DNA of 57,012 bases from Bacillota bacterium (GTDB lineage: Bacteria > Bacillota > Clostridia > Acetivibrionales > DTU013). Of the stretch, positions 24,585-32,675 are shown in pieces. The notes beneath the pieces were generated by a model. That model saw nothing but the letters and a program-made list of their open reading frames with translations, did no database searches and had not been told where the DNA came from. The stretch is from assembly GCA_023411645.1 (NCBI GenBank), contig JAEYON010000151.1:1-57012 (forward strand), in the 5' to 3' direction. A program made the translations under genes and the position numbers. Within the stretch, counting starts at the first letter, position 1. Every line of letters begins with the position of its first letter.

Positions 24585-25853
24585 TCAGGTGACGGGCTCG
24601 ATATATATGACACTGCGGGTAAAATCACTGCCGGATCTGCGCATGATTGGATTGGGATATCCCAGAACATACTGGTCAGAGGCTGCAGCCTCCAGATGGA
24701 GCATGTCGGAGACACAGGGAAGAGCAGAGGATTTATAATTTGCTGTCTTTGTGATAACCGGTAATGCTGTCCTGCCTCGAATAGTTGACAGCAGAGACCT
24801 GCCGGCGCTGTTGAAACCAAGGATACGGATATAAGCAGGGCCGCCTGATCTATTGAAGGATTCAAACAATATATCTGTCAATCCGATCAATGCGCTGAAA
24901 AGTATCCTCTGAATTCTGGTATTGGGATAGCGTCTGGTGCAGATCATATCTGTCAGTTCTTGAAAAGATCCGGCTTTTCCTGCTGCAACACTGATCCGGT
25001 TTTCAAGACCTTCTTCCATATAAGGAAGGGCCTGGAGCTGCTCTATCGACATTTTTCGCAGTGCTGAAAGGAGCGGTAAAGAGAAGTCGGATGGAAATAC
25101 AGGACCTTTTCCGAGCTCCAGCTCACGTTCCAGTATCGCAAGAGAGGAATTTGGCACTGAAGACTCAATAAGATCTCCTGGAGTTTGAAAGGATGTTTCG
25201 GAGAATACCTTTCGGATAGAGGTTGCACTGCTGATCTCACCGGTCAGCTTACTACAATTATACTCGTTCCCAACTCGGCCGATAGTCACCGCAGTTATTC
25301 TGCTTTTCAGTCGAAATAGTGCTTTGAGGTATTCAACAGCCAGAATGTTATTGGAGCTCTTAAGGAGGGGGGACAAGTGATCCTCGCCATTTTTCCCTTT
25401 TAAATAGGACGACAGCGCTTTCTGCCTTGCCGACGGAAATGATTTTCCGGCGGAGAGGTTTTCTTTTAGAACGCTCTTATATTCCTCGGGTTCCGACATG
25501 AGAATGTAGGCTATTTCCGTAAGGCGATCGAGATCTCCCGACTCACTGCCAAAGCTTAGCACATCAACCGTGCCCAGACTATCAAGCAGCTTGACCGCAC
25601 CGAATGCGAAATATTCAGCGCTGCTCATTGCATAGGCTACAGGCAGCTCAATCACGAGATCCGCTCCGCAGTGCAGTGCCATCTCTGCTCTTGCCCATTT
25701 ATCAACCAGCGCAGGTTCGCCGCGCTGCGTGAAATTGCCGCTCATGACCACAACCGTCAGATCGGCGCCGGTCAATGCCTTTGACGCTTGCAGATGGTAC
25801 TTGTGACCATTGTGAAAGGGATTATATTCAGCGATGATTCCCAGTACTTTCAT
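24585..25853 (-). CDS. tmcAL: tRNA(Met) cytidine acetate ligase (TmcAL)
   Basis: 422 residues from the ATG at 25853 (GGAGG five bases before). The nucleotidyltransferase core has VLGIIAEYNPFHNGHKYHL (HxGH-type ATP site), VVMSGNFTQRGEPA and a GRVGNEYN segment, then a helical C-terminal domain (ISSATSIRK, RRYPNTRIQRILFSALIGL). The family acetylates the wobble cytidine of elongator tRNA-Met using acetate and ATP (Bacillus YlbM). Length is as expected. Confidence 0.93.
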   Translation of the reverse strand: MKVLGIIAEYNPFHNGHKYHLQASKALTGADLTVVVMSGNFTQRGEPALVDKWARAEMALHCGADLVIELPVAYAMSSAEYFAFGAVKLLDSLGTVDVLSFGSESGDLDRLTEIAYILMSEPEEYKSVLKENLSAGKSFPSARQKALSSYLKGKNGEDHLSPLLKSSNNILAVEYLKALFRLKSRITAVTIGRVGNEYNCSKLTGEISSATSIRKVFSETSFQTPGDLIESSVPNSSLAILERELELGKGPVFPSDFSLPLLSALRKMSIEQLQALPYMEEGLENRISVAAGKAGSFQELTDMICTRRYPNTRIQRILFSALIGLTDILFESFNRSGGPAYIRILGFNSAGRSLLSTIRGRTALPVITKTANYKSSALPCVSDMLHLEAAASDQYVLGYPNPIMRRSGSDFTRSVIYIEPVT

Positions 25854-25964
25854 GGATTCCTCCCGGCAATGCACTCAAGTCGGACTTCTACATGAATGTG
25901 TTATTCTTTCCCATATTATATAGTAGATACAGGTTAATAACAAGAAATTCACCCAAAGCTTTTC

Positions 25965-26174
25965 TTATGGCTACCGTGCAATAGCGGAAACAGAGCTTCA
26001 TTTGCATGAGATGTATAGTTCAGCTCAGGCAAGCCGAAACTCGCAAAATACATATGAAAATTATGATTTATAGCATTTTTGCTCAGACAGTCGGCTTGCT
26101 GAACCTCGCTCTGACAATACATCTCTAAGCAGCATTACGCTAAAGTTTCCTTTTATTGCACGGTAGCCACATAA
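25965..26174. repeat. Long imperfect palindromic (MITE-like) element, family A
   Basis: The left arm, TTATGGCTACCGTGCAATAG then CGGAAAC, is matched in reverse at 26143-26174 by GTTTCC...ATTGCACGGTAGCC. Inside, GAGATGTAT..AGTTCAGC..GGCAAGCCGA (26009-26037) pairs with TCGGCTTGCTGAACC...ATACATCTC (26092-26125). The whole ~210 bases could fold into one hairpin. No ORF. It lies between divergent tmcAL and priA. Confidence 0.75.
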
Positions 26175-26222
26175 CAGAACCTCAGAACAGTAACCAAAAT
26201 GCGTTACTGTTCCGGTGTTATG
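26174..26222. repeat. Second hairpin joined to the family A element
   Basis: GAACAGTAAC (26185-26194) and GTTACTGTTC (26203-26212) form a perfect stem; outer CATAACA and TGTTATG extend it. It directly abuts the right arm of the palindrome and the partial copy that follows. Confidence 0.7.
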
Positions 26223-26280
26223 GCTACCGTGCAATAGCGGAAACAGAGCTTCATTTGCAAGAGAACCTCTAAACAGTAAC
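26218..26280. repeat. Truncated second copy of the family A element
   Basis: Bases 26218-26259 are identical over 42 positions to 25965-26006. They are followed by GAACCTCTAAACAGTAAC, resembling GAACCTCAGAACAGTAAC after the first element. This looks like a tandem copy with its interior deleted. It ends 26 bases before the predicted priA -10. Confidence 0.75.
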
Positions 26281-26305
26281 TATATAAAACAAAAGTGACT
26301 TAGTG

Positions 26306-26311
26306 TATAAT
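26306..26311 (+). promoter_or_regulatory. TATAAT just before priA; possible leaderless start
   Basis: A perfect TATAAT ends six bases before the ATG at 26318, so transcription would start at or next to the A of the start codon. No Shine-Dalgarno sequence is visible. No good -35 is seen. Confidence 0.45.
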
Positions 26312-26317
26312 TGTGCT

Positions 26318-28795
26318 ATGGATAAAATCGCTATTGTGGTTATAAGTGGTGCAACCCGCGAATTTGATAAACAGTATCACTATCTTGCGCCTGAGGAGAT
26401 GGCCGTAAGGCTTTTGCCCGGAATGAGGGTCATTGTACCCTTCGGCCGTGGCGACAAGCTGAAAGAGGCCTATGTGTTGGGCTTTGCAGACAGTACGGAT
26501 TATAAAGAACTTAAGCAAATCAAGAAAGTCATTGATGATAAGCCAGTATTGACAGGGGCTTTGCTGGAGCTTGCCGGCTGGATGAAACAGCGCTACTTCT
26601 GTTCCTTTAGCGCGGCGATCAAATGCATGCTTCCAGCAGGGATCGGGATAAAGAGTCTGAGGGTTGCCCAACTGCTTAATATGCAGGGGGAGCTGTCCCC
26701 AGAACAGGGAGAACTGTCCCCAAGCCAGAAGGCCATTGTGAAGACACTGCAGGAAAGTGATGGTTTGCTTGAGACGGAAGAGCTGAAAAAACTTTGCGGA
26801 GTAAAAACAAAATTCAATTCACATCTCAAGCTTCTTGAAAAAAAAGGTATAATCTGTACAAACGAACAATGCTCAACGGCAGTCAGACAAAAATATGTCC
26901 GTGTGGCAAGCCTGGCAATGTCGCCCGAAGAAGTGGCAGAGGATATTGAGAACGGTACTTTGAAGCGGATTCAACAGATTCGCATACTTGAAATGCTGCT
27001 TGAGAATGAATATATTGCAGTCGCCGATTTGGTAAGGTTTGCGGCTGTGTCTGCCTCCGTGCCGGATACGCTTCGGAAAGCCGGGTACATCTATTATAGA
27101 GATATCGAGGTAAATAGGGATCCGCTCAGACACCGGACAGTGGCAGTAACGCAGCCTATGGAGCCGACAGCGGAACAGATAGCTGTTTTGGATGAAGCAC
27201 TGATGAGGATCAACAGTCGCACCTTTAATGAAATGCTTCTTCACGGCGTGACCGGCAGCGGAAAAACGGAGGTGTATCTTCAGCTGATACAGCATGTTCT
27301 GGAGCAGGGCAGGCAGGCGATCGTACTGGTACCCGAGATTTCTTTAACGCCGCAGATGGTAGATCGTTTCAGAGGCCGCTTTGGCGACCTTGTGGCGGTT
27401 CAGCACAGCAGGCTATCTCTGGGAGAGAGGCATGACCAATGGCGGCTGATTTTAAATGGGCAGGCAAGGGTTGTGGTAGGCGCAAGATCCGCCGTGTTCG
27501 CACCTTTGGAGAATATAGGCGTCATAATAATAGACGAGGAACACGAGAACACATATAAGTCTGAGACGACGCCTAAATACAGTGCAGCACAGATCGCGGC
27601 CAGAAGATGCATGTATGATGGAGCTTTACTCATCTATGGTTCGGCTACACCTTCTATTGAAACATACCGAAGGGCTATGGAAGGAGAAATTTCGCTTACT
27701 GTCATGAAGGAGCGTGCGAACGCACTGATGATGCCTGAGATACAAGTGGTTGATATGAGAAAGGAGCTGGAACTCGGCAACAGGACGATGTTCAGCAAAG
27801 CCCTTTCGCTGCAAATTGAAAAGAATATAGCTTCAGGACAGCAAACGATCCTTTTTTTGAACAAGAGGGGATATGCCTCGTTTGTATTATGCAGAAGCTG
27901 TGGCATCAAGCTCAAGTGCAGGCATTGCAATATTACAATGACTTATCATGTCGAAGACAGCCGTCTGATTTGCCATTACTGCGGCTATACGGTCAAATTG
28001 CCATCGAATTGTCCAAAATGCGGAAGCAGTTCAATCAGGCAGTTTGGCACAGGTACCCAGAAGGTTGAGGAGGATCTGCAGAAATATTTCCCGGGATGTT
28101 CTGTGATAAGGATGGATATGGACACCACCACCGGCAAGCATTCTCACGAGGAGATTCTTGATACATTCCGTCAGAAGAATATAAATATTCTGGTTGGCAC
28201 CCAGATGATTGCCAAAGGTCATGATTTCCCGAATGTAACGTTAGTGGGCGTTTTGGCTGCTGACAGCCTGCTTGGAATAAATGATTACAGAGCGTCTGAG
28301 AGAACATTTCAGCTGCTGACACAGGTGTCCGGAAGAGCTGGACGGGGAGAGCTTCCCGGACGTGTGGTCATTCAGACGTATAGCACGGATGATTATAGTA
28401 TTATTTCTTCATGCAGCCATGATTATGAAGGCTTCTTCAGACAGGAGTCCGAAGTGCGAAGAAGGCTTAATTATCCACCGTTCACTAATATTGGCTGTCT
28501 TGTGGTCAGCTCCGTAAATGACCGTCTGGCTCAGGCTAAGGCAGGGGATACGATGTCGTTTTTGATGTCGATTATCGATATAAACGAAGGGGATGAAATG
28601 CTTCCCGGACCTGTAAGAGCTCCAATAAGCAGATTGCGTAACAGGTACAGATGGAGGATCATCATTAAGTGCGGCTCGGCAGACCGGCTGGCAAGGATGC
28701 TTGTCGCGGTGTCAGATAATTTCTACAGATCCAGGCCAAAGGGCAGAATAGATGTGGATCTGAACATGGATATCAACCCCGTCAGTATGATGTAG
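26318..28795 (+). CDS. priA: Primosomal protein N' (replication restart helicase PriA)
   Basis: 825 residues from the ATG at 26318; a GTG at 26303 in frame is possible but overlaps the -10. Domains: 3'-DNA-binding domain (1-~110), winged-helix region, helicase core with Walker A GVTGSGKTE and DEEH box IIDEEHENTYK, zinc-binding cysteines C-x2-C/C-x2-C (CRSCGIKLKCRHC, CHYCGY, CPKCGS) and helicase C-terminal motifs (GTQMIAKGHDFPNV, QVSGRAGR). It reloads the replisome at stalled forks. Residues ~122-137 (MQGELSPEQGELSPSQ) are an in-frame repeat insert of GGGGACAGTTC-type sequence. It heads the priA-def-fmt run. Confidence 0.96.
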   Translation: MDKIAIVVISGATREFDKQYHYLAPEEMAVRLLPGMRVIVPFGRGDKLKEAYVLGFADSTDYKELKQIKKVIDDKPVLTGALLELAGWMKQRYFCSFSAAIKCMLPAGIGIKSLRVAQLLNMQGELSPEQGELSPSQKAIVKTLQESDGLLETEELKKLCGVKTKFNSHLKLLEKKGIICTNEQCSTAVRQKYVRVASLAMSPEEVAEDIENGTLKRIQQIRILEMLLENEYIAVADLVRFAAVSASVPDTLRKAGYIYYRDIEVNRDPLRHRTVAVTQPMEPTAEQIAVLDEALMRINSRTFNEMLLHGVTGSGKTEVYLQLIQHVLEQGRQAIVLVPEISLTPQMVDRFRGRFGDLVAVQHSRLSLGERHDQWRLILNGQARVVVGARSAVFAPLENIGVIIIDEEHENTYKSETTPKYSAAQIAARRCMYDGALLIYGSATPSIETYRRAMEGEISLTVMKERANALMMPEIQVVDMRKELELGNRTMFSKALSLQIEKNIASGQQTILFLNKRGYASFVLCRSCGIKLKCRHCNITMTYHVEDSRLICHYCGYTVKLPSNCPKCGSSSIRQFGTGTQKVEEDLQKYFPGCSVIRMDMDTTTGKHSHEEILDTFRQKNINILVGTQMIAKGHDFPNVTLVGVLAADSLLGINDYRASERTFQLLTQVSGRAGRGELPGRVVIQTYSTDDYSIISSCSHDYEGFFRQESEVRRRLNYPPFTNIGCLVVSSVNDRLAQAKAGDTMSFLMSIIDINEGDEMLPGPVRAPISRLRNRYRWRIIIKCGSADRLARMLVAVSDNFYRSRPKGRIDVDLNMDINPVSMM
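26686..26722 (+). repeat. GGGGACAGTTC-type short repeat inside priA
   Basis: GGGGGAGCTGTCCCC (26686-26700) then AGAACAGGGAGAACTGTCCCC. The reverse complement of 26711-26721 is GGGGACAGTTC, the same motif found twice in the gene at 53772. It adds the peptide GELSPEQGELSPSQ in a linker. Confidence 0.6.
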
Positions 28796-28807
28796 GGATG
28801 AATTTAT

Positions 28808-28964
28808 GCAAATTCATGATATAATATCTGCATGTAAGCTAGGTGGCAGATATTATATGCCTCCGGCGGAATTAGCGCCCGCGCGAAATTTTCGGTCAAA
28901 GAGCGTGGCCCCGAAACGCGCATGGGCAATTATATCATGATTTCTGCGGAAATCATGATATAAT
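28808..28964. repeat. Nested palindromic element, family B, between priA and def
   Basis: The outer arm GCAAATTCATGATATAATA (28808-28826) pairs with AATTATATCATGATTTCTGC (28928-28947). Inner arms TATAATATCTGC/GCAGATATTATA (28820-28831/28846-28857) and a GC-rich core (GCCCGCGCG.../...CGCGCATGGGC) are also complementary. The right arm is repeated once more so that 28929-28964 is a perfect 16-base-arm palindrome with loop TGCG. Each CATGATATAAT also looks like a -10 region, so the element may supply a promoter to def. Confidence 0.75.
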
Positions 28965-29013
28965 AGTATATAATTGAGAAATGTCCCCGTAACATTGAAC
29001 AGGAGTGTGTAAT

Positions 29014-29484
29014 ATGGCAATAAGGAATATCAGAAAAGATGGAGACGACATACTGAGAAAAAAGTCCCGTGAAGTTGTGGAAATTAATGAGAAGATTCAC
29101 ATACTATTAAAGGATATGGTAGACACTTTATATGATTCAAATGGTGTAGGCCTTGCCGCACCGCAGGTAGGCGTATTGAAAAGGATCGTAGTAATAGATG
29201 CCGGAACAGGGCTTCTTCAGCTAATTAATCCTGTGATCAAATGCGAGTCCGGTCAGCAGCGTGTACTTGAGGGGTGCCTCAGTGTACCGGGTATCTGGGG
29301 TGAGGTAGACCGTCCTGCCCATGTGGTAGTGGAAGCGCTTGATCCGGAGGGCAAGAGAATCGAGATAGAAGGAGAAGGCCTTCTGGCACAGGCCCTCTGC
29401 CATGAAATCGACCATCTGGAGGGGATTTTGTTTAAGGATAGGGTAGTTCGTTTCCTGGATGAGGATGAGTTGAAAAATGGATAA
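29014..29484 (+). CDS. def: Peptide deformylase
   Basis: 156 residues; ATG at 29014 with AGGAG eight bases upstream. Carries all three metal-site motifs: GVGLAAPQVG, EGCLSVPG and QALCHEIDHLEG (HExxH). Removes the formyl group from nascent N-terminal Met. Its stop overlaps the fmt start by eight bases, pairing deformylation with formylation genes as usual. Confidence 0.97.
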   Translation: MAIRNIRKDGDDILRKKSREVVEINEKIHILLKDMVDTLYDSNGVGLAAPQVGVLKRIVVIDAGTGLLQLINPVIKCESGQQRVLEGCLSVPGIWGEVDRPAHVVVEALDPEGKRIEIEGEGLLAQALCHEIDHLEGILFKDRVVRFLDEDELKNG

Positions 29485-30472
29485 ATCAGATATGAGAATA
29501 ATTTTTATGGGTACGCCGGACTTTGCGGTGCCATGTCTTGACGTACTTGTTCAAAATGGATATTGCGTTGTGGCAGTAGTGACACAGCCTGATAAGCCGG
29601 CCGGAAGAAAGCAGAGTGAGCTGAAGGCGCCCGCCGTTAAGGAAGCAGCTCGGCGAGCAGGTATTAAAACAATATTACAGCCTAGTAAGGTTAAAACGCC
29701 GGAGTTTCTTGCATCGATCCGCGAGCTTGAACCGGATTTGATCGTCACTGCAGCATATGGCAGGATTCTTCCGAAAGCTGTACTGGATGTGCCGAAGCAT
29801 GGCTGCATCAACGTACATGCTTCGCTGCTTCCAAAGTACAGGGGAGCGGCGCCAATACAGTGGGCGTTGATCAATGGAGATGAAAAAACCGGTGTTACTA
29901 CTATGTTCATGGACGAGGGGATGGATACCGGGGATATTCTTTTGACAAGTGAAATTCCGATAGATCCGGACATGAACTGTCAGGAGCTTTTTGACCGACT
30001 AAAGGAGCTTGGCGGACAAGTGCTGCTCGATACCCTGAAAGCATTGGAAAATGGTACGCTGATAAGGACGCCGCAGGATCATTCCAAAGCCGTCCATGTG
30101 CCTATGATGACGAAGGAAACCGGTCTGATAGACTGGACCAAAAGTGCACGCGAAATACACAATCTGGTGAGGGGTACCAATCCATGGCCTGGAGCCTATA
30201 CATTCTACAAATGCTCGAGGCTGAAGGTCTGGAAGACAACTGTGCTGGATTCATGTCCTGTGATTACACCCGAAAATGCTGCAGAAGCAAAGCTGCTCGA
30301 AATATCCGGTTCACAACCGCCGGGTAAGATATTGAAAATATTCAAGCAAAACGTGATTGTGTCGACCGGGGAAGGTTGCCTGCGAATTAATGAATTGCAG
30401 TTTGAAAACTGTAAAAGAATGGGCGTTTGCGAATGCGGGCATAATATGGACGAAGGTGAAATACTTGGATAA
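29477..30472 (+). CDS. fmt: Methionyl-tRNA formyltransferase
   Basis: 331 residues from the ATG at 29477; a second in-frame ATG at 29492 gives the more usual MRIIFMGTPDFAV start, and neither has a strong ribosome site. The catalytic domain holds NVHASLLPKYRGAAPIQWAL and MDEGMDTGDIL; the C-terminal ~110 residues form the tRNA-binding OB fold. It formylates Met-tRNAi with 10-formyl-THF. Translationally coupled to def and overlapping DUF116. Confidence 0.97.
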   Translation: MDKSDMRIIFMGTPDFAVPCLDVLVQNGYCVVAVVTQPDKPAGRKQSELKAPAVKEAARRAGIKTILQPSKVKTPEFLASIRELEPDLIVTAAYGRILPKAVLDVPKHGCINVHASLLPKYRGAAPIQWALINGDEKTGVTTMFMDEGMDTGDILLTSEIPIDPDMNCQELFDRLKELGGQVLLDTLKALENGTLIRTPQDHSKAVHVPMMTKETGLIDWTKSAREIHNLVRGTNPWPGAYTFYKCSRLKVWKTTVLDSCPVITPENAAEAKLLEISGSQPPGKILKIFKQNVIVSTGEGCLRINELQFENCKRMGVCECGHNMDEGEILG

Positions 30473-31214
30473 ACGAATGAGCAGCTTCATTGGTTATTCT
30501 TTTCTGTTTTTAGTTGTTATCGGTGCTGCTGCAATATTATTTTCATATATTCAGAGTCTTTTTTCCATTGATCTGTACAACAGAGTTCTGTCTGTCCTAA
30601 TCCTGATAGCCATTGTTATAATGGTGCTGGTTGCTGTGTCTGTAGCCGCGGTTTTTTTGGCGGTAAGACTGAGGAAGATTAATCCATTGCTGCTTGTTCC
30701 GGTTAAAATGGGTCTGAAACTGGTTGTACCCTTTGCCCTTTTTATAACAGAGCTCCTGAAGAAGGATAAGGATTTGATCCGAAGTCTTTTTATTGATATC
30801 AACAATCTTTTCGTTCAATCTGGTAATATCCGTAAAAAGCCTGATAAAATTATGCTTTTGCTGCCCCATTGTCTTCAGAATTCCGAGTGTGAGCTGAAAA
30901 TAACGGGGGATATCACCAGGTGCAAAAAGTGCGGGAGATGCACTATCGGAGCCATAAGGGAGTTGTCAGACAAAACAGGTGTGCAGGCAATTGTAGTGAC
31001 GGGAGGTACGGCCGCAAGAAACGCCATTGCCAGAATAAAGCCCGAGGTGGTGCTTTCAGTAGCATGTGAGAGAGATCTGGCAATAGGAATTTCCGATGTG
31101 AGCAAAATACCTGTGATCGGTGTTCTGAACCAGAGACCTAATGGGCCATGTGTAAATACGCTGGTGGACGTGGAGCTGTTGAAGGAGAAGCTGGACAGTA
31201 TTTTGTGTGAATGA
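30465..31214 (+). CDS. DUF116 membrane-anchored cysteine-rich protein
   Basis: 249 residues from the TTG at 30465 (AAGGTG six bases before), overlapping fmt by eight bases; an ATG at 30477 is the alternative. Two hydrophobic helices at the N-terminus are followed by a soluble domain with a cysteine cluster (LPHCLQNSECELK, RCKKCGRCTIG) and later CERDLAIGI and GPCVNT. This is DUF116, often found in the clostridial def-fmt-rsmB cluster. The cysteines may bind a metal or Fe-S cluster; function is unknown. Confidence 0.88.
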   Translation: MDKRMSSFIGYSFLFLVVIGAAAILFSYIQSLFSIDLYNRVLSVLILIAIVIMVLVAVSVAAVFLAVRLRKINPLLLVPVKMGLKLVVPFALFITELLKKDKDLIRSLFIDINNLFVQSGNIRKKPDKIMLLLPHCLQNSECELKITGDITRCKKCGRCTIGAIRELSDKTGVQAIVVTGGTAARNAIARIKPEVVLSVACERDLAIGISDVSKIPVIGVLNQRPNGPCVNTLVDVELLKEKLDSILCE

Positions 31215-31254
31215 GAATCACCGAGTTATGAAAAAATAAGCAAGAGAGGTTGGG

Positions 31255-32601
31255 ATGAAGCTGGATCCTGCCAGAGAAGCTGCATTGAAAATACTATATG
31301 AGATTAATGAAAAGGGTGCATATTCGAATATTGCACTCAATAAATACTTTTCTTCAGAAGAATTGCGAGAAATCGACAGGTCTTTTGTGACGGAGCTGGT
31401 ATACGGTACAATCAAGTGGAAGCTTACACTCGACAGGGTTATTGCTGCGTATTCCAATATCAAGATGGAAAAGTTATCACCATGGATATTGAACATATTG
31501 AGACTTGGAGCTTATCAGATATTACATATGACAAGGGTGCCCAATTCGGCTGCCTGCAATGAGAGCGTTAATTTAGCTGGAAGATACGGGCATAAGGCAT
31601 CGGCGGGGTTTGTCAATGCAGTCCTTCGCAATATTGCCAGAAATGGTTCGCAGATCGCAATTCCATTAAAGGAGCAGGATCTGACGGGCTATTTGTCTGT
31701 TCGGTACTCGTATCCCAAATGGCTTGTGGAAAAATATGTCGGCCTGTTCGGCAATGAATTTGCCGAAAGTCTGCTGGATGCCGGTAACGGTACTCCTGAG
31801 CTGACATTAAGGACGAATACTTTGCGAATAACACCGGGACAACTGGTTGAGGAACTGAAGAAAGAGGGCGTGGAAGCGGATGCCGGAAAATATGTACGGG
31901 AGGCGGTCGTACTCAAAAGTACTGCGGCTGTCGCGAAGCTGAAGGCTTTTCAAGACGGTCTATTTCAAGTTCAGGATGAAAGTTCCATGCTTCCGGTGGC
32001 TGTACTTGCGCCGGAACCGGGAGAAATCGTCCTGGACGCGTGCAGCGCGCCAGGAGGGAAGGCAACTCATATGGCTCAGCTAATGCAGAACAGGGGGAAG
32101 ATCGTCGCAAGGGATATTCATGAGCACAAGCTGAGGCTTATAGATTCTGCCGCAGAAAGATTGGGTATTAATATAATAGAAAGTGAACTGCATGACGCGG
32201 CAATACCGGATCGGTCACATGAAAAAGTTTTTGACAGGATATTGCTGGATGCTCCGTGCACAGGTCTTGGAATTATTCGAAGAAAGCCGGACATTAAATG
32301 GGCAAGAGAGACGAAGGGAATTGAAAGCATAGCAATGCTGCAGAAGACGCTGATACAAGCTGTTTCAGCCGCTCTGAAGCCCGGAGGGGTAATGGTATAC
32401 AGCACCTGCACCGTATTACCCGAAGAAAATGAGGAGATTATTCGAAGCTTTATAGAGAATAATAATGATTTTGTTGAAGAAAATATCGCTCCTTTTTTGC
32501 CGGCTGCGCTTGCAGAGCATGCCAAGGGTGGGACATTGCAGCTTTACACAAATAGGGATCGCCTGGACGGATTTTTTATGGCAAGGCTGAGAAGAAAGTA
32601 A
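31255..32601 (+). CDS. rsmB: 16S rRNA (cytosine-967-C5)-methyltransferase
   Basis: 448 residues, ATG at 31255 after GAGAGGT. An N-terminal NusB-like RNA-binding domain (AREAALKILYEINEKGAYSN) precedes a SAM-dependent methyltransferase with LDACSAPGGKATHMA, catalytic DAPCTGLG and YSTCTVLPEENE. Modifies helix 31 of 16S rRNA. Part of the co-directional run. Confidence 0.96.
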   Translation: MKLDPAREAALKILYEINEKGAYSNIALNKYFSSEELREIDRSFVTELVYGTIKWKLTLDRVIAAYSNIKMEKLSPWILNILRLGAYQILHMTRVPNSAACNESVNLAGRYGHKASAGFVNAVLRNIARNGSQIAIPLKEQDLTGYLSVRYSYPKWLVEKYVGLFGNEFAESLLDAGNGTPELTLRTNTLRITPGQLVEELKKEGVEADAGKYVREAVVLKSTAAVAKLKAFQDGLFQVQDESSMLPVAVLAPEPGEIVLDACSAPGGKATHMAQLMQNRGKIVARDIHEHKLRLIDSAAERLGINIIESELHDAAIPDRSHEKVFDRILLDAPCTGLGIIRRKPDIKWARETKGIESIAMLQKTLIQAVSAALKPGGVMVYSTCTVLPEENEEIIRSFIENNNDFVEENIAPFLPAALAEHAKGGTLQLYTNRDRLDGFFMARLRRK

Positions 32602-32675
32602 AAGATCTCCGAGCAGGTAAAGACAAAAAAGCAAGTAATGACATAAGAGATAACAAAGATAGAGGAGCAAGTAGA

